The notes under the pieces were generated by a model, which searched no databases, was not told the DNA's origin, and worked only from the letters and a program-made list of their open reading frames with translations. Made by a program: the position numbers and the translations under genes. A stretch of DNA of 64,000 nt from Rhizodiscina lignyota (Eukaryota; Ascomycota; Dothideomycetes; Aulographales; Rhizodiscinaceae). Where the stretch lies: assembly GCA_010015805.1 (NCBI GenBank), contig ML978123.1:1488001-1552000 (forward strand), written 5' to 3'. Shown here in pieces: positions 58,907 through 64,000 of the stretch; positions within the stretch are counted from its first letter, which is position 1, and the number at the start of each line of letters is the position of its first letter.

Positions 58907-60211
58907 TTAAGAGTCTTGGAAAGACACTTTGCCACCCCGAACTGTCGCCATCCTCATCTTTGCCGGCTGCTCCGCTGTTGGTGATGCTGGAGGTGCCGTC
59001 GGGGTCACAGAACTAGCAGCTCTACTTTCGGCCTTAAGGTCCAGCACAACCGCATCCTGCACTGCTCCGGCCGGTGTGTCTGCAATCTCGTTGACATCGC
59101 GATTCGTAAGCGAATCCGTGAGACCAGAGGCCCGCGACTGGAGCAGAATAGTCATCGGTCCCTGAAACTGCAGAAACAGCCGATCTCCCCAGATAGTTCG
59201 CCTAGTCCAGGTCCTTAAGGAGAAGAGAAACGCAGCAATAGATTTCCACGCTGTGGACTCCCTCATGACGCGGAAGAATCGTGTATCTGGCAGCCAAGAC
59301 GATATGTCTGGAATTTGTAACCTCAGAGTCGTGGATTTGAAGCGGAACGGAAGGGGAGGTATTTGATTGATCGTGTATGCTAGGACATTGCTTGGATGGG
59401 CAATGTACTGCTCATTCGCTTTAAGATTGATCTGGTAGATCTGGCCCTTGCCAACAAGAGCAACCAATCCACGTCCGGTGATGTGTGAATTCCCCCAATG
59501 TGCCAGGCTCATTTTTGTATTTGCTCTTGGGGATACGGAGAGAGTATGGCCACTCCATGCGAGCAGCCCGGATCGTTGCGCAACAATCCAGTCTATTCGC
59601 CCATCGAGGTGGATGACACTGAAGGAAGATATGGCTGATTTCGTGGAGAGGAGGGCTGTCATTGGACTCGTGGAGGAAATTCGCTGGTAAAGGAATGGAA
59701 TACCAAGCGCTGATCGTCTGAGAGGTCCGAGGACCGAGAGGGTGGAAACTGCCTGTCTACAGTTAGAGACAGTATGAAATTCAATCATGGGTATAACTAA
59801 CATCGTCGGGTTTTCCGCTCACTGCAACAAGACTGCCACGACGAGTATAGAGATTCTGAGAGGGCGAAAGTTTCACAGAGAGGAGAGAGTAGGGATGGCC
59901 GAGTACTTCGAATTGCGCATCTAAATAATAATTAGCACCTGACTTGTAGGTGAGCGATAAGGAGGTGTACCTGGAGGAGAGACTGGTAGAGGATTGACAT
60001 CGTCATTGCTGAAGTTGTCGGCAGCGTCGGCGGAATAGCTTGGAGCAGCTTGAACCTGGGCGTATCTTCGAGGAATCGAGCTTCGTATGGAGATTGAACG
60101 GGCTAAGCACGATGGTTTGGGAGCTACGCAGCTCCCAAAAGCTTGAAAGGGGCGACGGCGCATTGCTGCAGTCCGTAATGCGTGGAAGTGGGAGCTTCGT
60201 ATGAATTTCAA
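58907..60211 (-). CDS. aim24: Aim24 mitochondrial protein
   Basis: Three exons, 60211-59971, 59920-59802 and 59752-58907, encode 401 residues. Introns are 50 and 49 bp; the second uses donor GTTAGT. Splicing gives [20 protein letters not shown] and [19 protein letters not shown], the conserved core. The N terminus is Arg-rich and free of acidic residues for over 40 positions ([20 protein letters not shown]), a mitochondrial presequence. The conserved tryptophan-RNA-binding-attenuator-like domain contains [39 protein letters not shown] and [14 protein letters not shown]. Yeast Aim24 sits in the inner membrane and supports MICOS/cristae integrity. The C-terminal 60 residues are Ala/Pro/Thr-rich and variable. 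It shares a short promoter with atm1. Confidence 0.93.
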
Positions 60212-60396
60212 GATGCGCGAATTCGGGCTTGGCGACCGGCGGAACGATGGTGTGCTCTCAACAACTCCTGTCTGCGCAAATAATCGCCGGCACTATCTTC
60301 TTGTTCCAGATAAAATCTCGTCGACTGCGCTATTAAATCGTGCCTGAACGTGAGGGGGCTTCGTCCAACGATGATTAGGAGCTGTGTGTGAGCAGT
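60212..60396. promoter_or_regulatory. 185-bp bidirectional promoter of aim24 and atm1
   Basis: The only sequence between the divergent starts of two mitochondrial genes. Too short for two independent full promoters, so at least partial sharing is likely. No TATA box is visible. Confidence 0.65.
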
Positions 60397-62689
60397 ATGG
60401 GTCCCAACCCAGCCATATCATGCAGTCTTTTTCGTAGCTCCCGACTCTTACTTCCTTCGCATCGAGCAAATATCCACTACTCCAACCAGGCGCCTTTCCT
60501 ACTCTCAATAAGCTGTCGATCTCATACCCGGCCGTTTGCGCGTGTCTTCGCGACTACCCCGCGTCATAGAAAGGATGAAGCGAGGATACGGACACTGCAG
60601 CAGGAAGCTGCACAAGCAAAGGAGGTGAAGGAGAGTATCAAGCCAGAGACTGTTCAGAAGGATCAAAGCACTCCGGCTAGTCCTGCGACAGCGAAGCAAG
60701 ATGCCCTGCTGGCGGAGCAGACGGTATCAACGAAGGAGCAACGGAAGGCGGATTGGGCAATCATCAAGCAGATGAGCGCATATCTGTGGCCCAAGGACAA
60801 TCTAGGGACCAGATTCAGAGTTGGCTTGTCCGTTGGTCTTCTCGTCGGTGCAAAGGTCTGCAATCGCATCTCTACCATATCCCTGGTCTGTACTCATAGC
60901 TATTGTAGGTACTCAATGTGCAAGTCCCATTCTATTTCAAGTCCATCGTCGATAGCATGAATATCGACTTCATGGCGATTGGCGGTACGGCTTGGACAGT
61001 TGCTGGTTCCATGGTCATCGCGTATGGCGCAACCAGGGTAGGGTCCGCACTCTTCCAAGAACTGCGAAATGCCGTCTTTGCGAGCGTGGCTCAGAAGGCC
61101 ATCCGACGCGTCGCATGCAGTGTATATGAGCACCTCCTCAGGCTCGACCTCAACTTTCACCTCTCCCGCCAGACTGGCGGCCTGACTCGCGCTATTGATC
61201 GAGGCACGAAGGGCATCAGCTTTCTGCTGACCTCGATGGTATTCCATATTATCCCGACGGCGTTAGAAATAAGCCTTGTCTGTGGTATTCTCACATACCA
61301 ATATGGAGCGCAGTTCGCAGCTATTACGGCGGCGACAATGGTGGCCTACACCGCATTTACGATCACGACGACAGCATGGCGTACGAAATTTCGAAAGCAG
61401 GCGAATGCGGCTGACAACAAGGCTGCGACTGTCGCAGTTGACTCATTGATTAATTACGAAGCCGTCAAATACTTCAACAATGAGCACCACGAGGTAAAGC
61501 GCTATGACAGTGCCCTTGAGCAGTATGAACGTGCTAGCATTAAAGTTGCGACGAGCTTAGCGTACCTGAACACTGGCCAAAACGTCATCTTCTCTTCCGC
61601 GCTCACAGCAATGATGTATCTTGCGTGTGACGGAGTAGCCCAGGGGAACCTGACTGTTGGTGACCTTGTCATGGTCAACCAACTGGTATTTCAACTAAGC
61701 GTACCGCTCAACTTTCTAGGTAGCGTTTACAGAGAACTCAGGCAGAGCCTGCTAGACATGGAGACACTGTTCAACCTGCAGAAAGTCAATGTCTCAGTCA
61801 AGGATAAGGAGGGCGCTCCGCCACTGAAGCTTTTACCGCCGCCCACTGGCACGAGCCGGACAGCGACCGGAGGTGGAGAGATCAAGTTCGAAAATGTGTC
61901 ATTTGGATATCGTCCAGACCGACCAATTCTGCGAAACTTGACTCTTACTATCCCAGCTGGGAAGAAGGTAGCTATCGTTGGACCCTCCGGCTGTGGCAAA
62001 TCCACTATCCTCCGGCTTCTATTCCGTTTCTATGATATCCAAGCCGGACGCATCACCATCGACGGACAAGACATTAGAGATGTGCAGCTTGATAGCTTAC
62101 GGAAAGCAATTGGCGTCGTTCCCCAAGATACTCCGCTCTTCAACATGAACGTCGGCGAAAATATTCGATACGGCAATCTTGAGGCCACTGATGAAGATGT
62201 AAGGAAGGCAGCTAGAAGGGCGCGAGTTGCGGAGATCATTGAGAGTTGGCCGGATCAGTACAACACGATGGTAGGAGAGAGGGGAATGATGATATCCGGT
62301 ATGTTGGAGGTTCAGTTGTCATTGCAGTGTGTCCAATACTAACAACAGACCCAGGCGGAGAGAAACAGAGACTTGCAATCTCACGGCTCATCCTCAAAGA
62401 TCCACCACTCCTCTTCTTCGACGAAGCGACTTCCGCACTCGATACCCACACGGAACAAGCGCTACTGCAGAACATTAACAGCATCTTGAAAGACAAACGT
62501 CGCACTTCTGTCTTTGTCGCACACAGGCTGAGAACGATATACGACAGTGATCTCATCATTGTTCTGAGCGATGGCAAAGTGGCCGAAAGTGGGACGCATG
62601 AGCAGTTGATCGATTCTGGAGGCATCTATTCAGAGCTGTGGAGTGCCCAAGAGACTCACTTTGTAGATACAGAGGGCACTGAAGACTGA
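60397..62689 (+). CDS. atm1: Atm1, mitochondrial ABC transporter for Fe-S/glutathione export
   Basis: Three exons, 60397-60855, 60909-62298 and 62355-62689, encode 727 residues. Introns are 53 and 56 bp; the second splits the ABC signature, and splicing restores [15 protein letters not shown]. The first ATG in frame is at 60397 and begins a long basic presequence ([19 protein letters not shown], then [20 protein letters not shown]). A six-helix membrane domain follows, with [11 protein letters not shown] at its start and the glutathione-site region [20 protein letters not shown]. The nucleotide-binding domain has Walker [11 protein letters not shown]-loop [10 protein letters not shown], Walker [13 protein letters not shown] and H-loop VAHRL. 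Atm1 is a homodimeric half transporter of the inner membrane that exports a sulfur compound needed for cytosolic iron-sulfur protein assembly and iron sensing. Confidence 0.96.
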
Positions 62690-62940
62690 TTCCCACTTGT
62701 TGTCGAGCTTCAATCGTTCCCAATAGAATCGTCAAGCACTAAGTCGCATGGGACCCCCCGTTAACAGAACAGCTGCAGTAAGAACAAGTTTTGTTCTTCA
62801 ACACGAATGAGGGCATCTCTGAAAGCTTGATTAGATATACACTAGATAGCGTTTATCTAAAACAGGCAGCTTAAGCGTAGATGATATGTATTAACTGGCG
62901 AGTATATGTATCGCGGGTGTTGACATCCTCTTGCTCATTA

Positions 62941-63156
62941 CTATGTATTAACGCCAGCGTCAGCGCTTTCGTCTTCATGGGTACATGTAATGGTCTTATC
63001 AACCTCGTTGAGGGAGGTCGGCATCGATGGACCACCATTATTGGCAGTGTTCTTAAGTAGTAGTGGCAGTACTCTTGCTTGGCGCTGTCCTTTAGCAGGA
63101 CCCTTTGCGAGGGCAGGTTTCGTGGTCGGCGCAGGCTTCGCCGCGACGGCCGGCAT
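62941..63156 (-). CDS. Possible small protein, 71 aa, unknown
   Basis: ATG at 63156 (MPAVAAKPAPTTKPALAKGP...) with an Ala/Pro/Lys-rich first half and a neutral-to-acidic second half ending ESADAGVNT. A TATA-like palindrome lies 65-75 bp upstream. The opposite strand at 62990-63187 also has an ORF, with a hydrophobic end (GFVVGAGFAATAGIVYA), so only one, or neither, is real. No family recognised. Confidence 0.2.
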   Translation of the reverse strand: MPAVAAKPAPTTKPALAKGPAKGQRQARVLPLLLKNTANNGGPSMPTSLNEVDKTITCTHEDESADAGVNT

Positions 63157-63187
63157 CGTGTACGCAATCGTAAACGGGTCAGTGTAG

Positions 63188-63216
63188 GCGTTGTCGTGAT
63201 GGCGTTGTCGTGATGG
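63188..63216. repeat. Two-copy 14-bp tandem repeat
   Basis: Unit GCGTTGTCGTGATG repeated twice without interruption, beside the TATA-like palindrome at 63221-63230. Confidence 0.85.
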
Positions 63217-63220
63217 CGGT

Positions 63221-63230
63221 GTATATATAC
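63221..63230. promoter_or_regulatory. TATA-like palindrome GTATATATAC
   Basis: Symmetric TATA-type sequence. It lies upstream of the minus-strand small ORF at 62941-63156 and could serve either strand; no transcript is known. Confidence 0.3.
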
Positions 63231-63327
63231 CAGAAGGAGCTTTCCGTCAGAGCCCTGTTGGGCAATATAGTTTTTGTTTTTAGTTCAAAGCGGCAGGCTT
63301 CGTGATGGTGAATGCACATCATCGCCT

Positions 63328-63430
63328 CTAAGTCCTACCGTCTAATCTTTGTTTATACCTATGTTTACAGCCTCAATTCTTCCAAGTTAGACGCGTCAAA
63401 CGCGCGTTTACACGTGTTATCCTAGCAATA
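63328..63430 (+). repeat. Direct repeat, copy A (about 103 bp)
   Basis: Aligns with 63548-63651 over its whole length. Shared landmarks are AATCTTTGTTTA, TTACAGC, TCAATT and GACGCGTCAAAC. Many differences are C/T or G/A transitions. Confidence 0.85.
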
Positions 63431-63547
63431 ATATACATACTTTCAGGGTCCGCCCGCACGCCGTGCACGGACTTAACAATATATCATCACTTCCAGATCG
63501 GGTTGACTGATGAATTTTCGCGAGTTTCGCCACGCACGTGATATCCA

Positions 63548-63651
63548 CCAAGTCCCACGCTCCAATCTTTGTTTACACATGTGCTTACAGCTTCAATTGG
63601 TTCACGTCAGACGCGTCAAACACGCGTGTGCACGTGCTGTCCGAGCAACGA
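63548..63651 (+). repeat. Direct repeat, copy B (about 104 bp)
   Basis: Second copy of the unit at 63328-63430, 220 bp downstream in the same orientation. It contains GACGCGTCAAACACGCGTG and is less AT-rich than copy A. Confidence 0.85.
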
Positions 63652-63774
63652 CGTAAAGAATCGCAGGACATAGTCGAACACGATACATGGGCTGGGCAAG
63701 TTTACATCATCTGCTCACGCACGTTCATTAGTTGGTCAATATATGTCTCGCTGAAAGTGATCATTTAAGGGGGA

Positions 63775-63872
63775 ACAGCCCAATCCAAGAAGAGCGTCGC
63801 CACACCCAGACCGAAGTCGGGCGCTTCGACGACTCTCCTTGTACCAGACTGCCCTCCCCAGCCGCTATCTAT
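63775..63872 (+). repeat. Fold-back repeat unit, copy 1
   Basis: Starts ACAGCC and aligns with 63886-63991 at a spacing of 111 bp. Bases 63787-63840 can fold: AAGAAGAGCGTCG near the left end pairs with CGACGACTCTCCTT at the right, with one mismatch and one bulge. Confidence 0.85.
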
Positions 63873-63885
63873 GAAGTGAGGAAGG

Positions 63886-63991
63886 ACAGCCTAGTCCAAG
63901 GAGAGCGTCGCATCACCCAGACCGAAGTCGGGCGCTTCAACGGCTCTCCTTGAACTCGACTGTCCCCCCAAACAACCGCCCACTATCTACC
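63886..63991 (+). repeat. Fold-back repeat unit, copy 2
   Basis: Second unit of the tandem pair. Bases 63898-63951 form the same 54-nt fold-back, with a perfect 9-bp outer stem AAGGAGAGC/GCTCTCCTT. The core ACCCAGACCGAAGTCGGGCG is identical to copy 1. The array may continue beyond the window. Confidence 0.85.
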
Positions 63992-64000
63992 CCCCGTCTC

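Larger units (their letters stand above)
62690..63327. other. Region downstream of atm1 with two opposed small ORFs
   Basis: Holds the atm1 3' end and then two overlapping small ORFs (62941-63156 minus, 62990-63187 plus). A 14-bp unit repeated twice lies at 63188-63216, and a GTATATATAC palindrome at 63221-63230. Nothing else is recognised. Confidence 0.5.

Noticed and set aside
1-64000. tRNA, 5S rRNA, CRISPR and transposon genes
   Set aside because: Reading by eye found no tRNA A/B boxes in the right order, no 5S-like sequence, no spaced repeats of CRISPR type, and no transposase or reverse-transcriptase motifs.

Overview
This is ordinary nuclear DNA from a filamentous ascomycete (Pezizomycotina). 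Genes are spaced and run on both strands. Most have 1 to 7 short introns of about 46 to 60 bp with GT..AG ends and CTAAC or TACTAAC branch sites. Family content (Csf1, MedA/Medusa, Ras2 with a GDGGVGKT P-loop, HET-domain protein, Zn2Cys6 regulator, A-T-C NRPS-like enzyme, EF-hand MscS channel) is typical of that group. Protein flavour and gene structure suggest Dothideomycetes, perhaps Mycosphaerellales/Capnodiales, but I cannot fix this without a search. No rRNA, tRNA, CRISPR array or intact mobile element was seen.

Layout. 1-7.7 kb: 5' part of csf1 (minus), divergent from a TMEM184/DUF300 membrane protein, then a Ser/Pro-rich protein of unknown function. 7.7-13.1 kb: long gene-free region leading into medA (13.1-15.5 kb). 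15.5-18.7 kb: convergent gap. 18.7-22.3 kb: NRPS-like A-T-C enzyme (minus). 24.2-26.7 kb: MscS/EF-hand channel. 27.5-28.5 kb: palmitoyl-protein thioesterase (minus). 29.6-30.5 kb: Cys-rich single-pass membrane protein. 31.1-32.6 kb: cupin protein facing a DsbA-like oxidoreductase. 33.1-35.5 kb: kinesin with a C-terminal HhH DNA-binding region. 36.0-41.5 kb: isocitrate-lyase/PEP-mutase-fold enzyme, Zn2Cys6 regulator and 2OG-Fe(II) oxygenase, a possible small metabolic cluster. 43.2-44.0 kb: ras2, with 4.4 kb of gene-free sequence upstream. 48.5-50.8 kb: peroxisomal-type short-chain acyl-CoA synthetase. 52.0-53.7 kb: MFS transporter. 55.1-57.2 kb: HET-domain protein. 57.4-58.4 kb: quinone-oxidoreductase-like enzyme. 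58.9-62.7 kb: the mitochondrial pair aim24/atm1 sharing a 185-bp promoter. 62.7-64.0 kb: repeats, including two 54-nt fold-back elements in tandem and a 103-bp direct repeat.

How the genes relate. Most are independent housekeeping or regulatory genes (lipid transport, conidiation and virulence regulation, Ras signalling, calcium/osmotic channel, lysosomal/vacuolar thioesterase, chromosome-associated motor, mitochondrial Fe-S export). The NRPS-like gene and the enzyme/regulator/oxygenase group are the only accessory-metabolism candidates. Gene models were built by hand from splice consensus and reading-frame continuity. Two introns (in medA and in the NRPS-like gene) are multiples of three without stops, so a plain ORF reading hides them. 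One intron in the Zn2Cys6 gene uses a GC donor.
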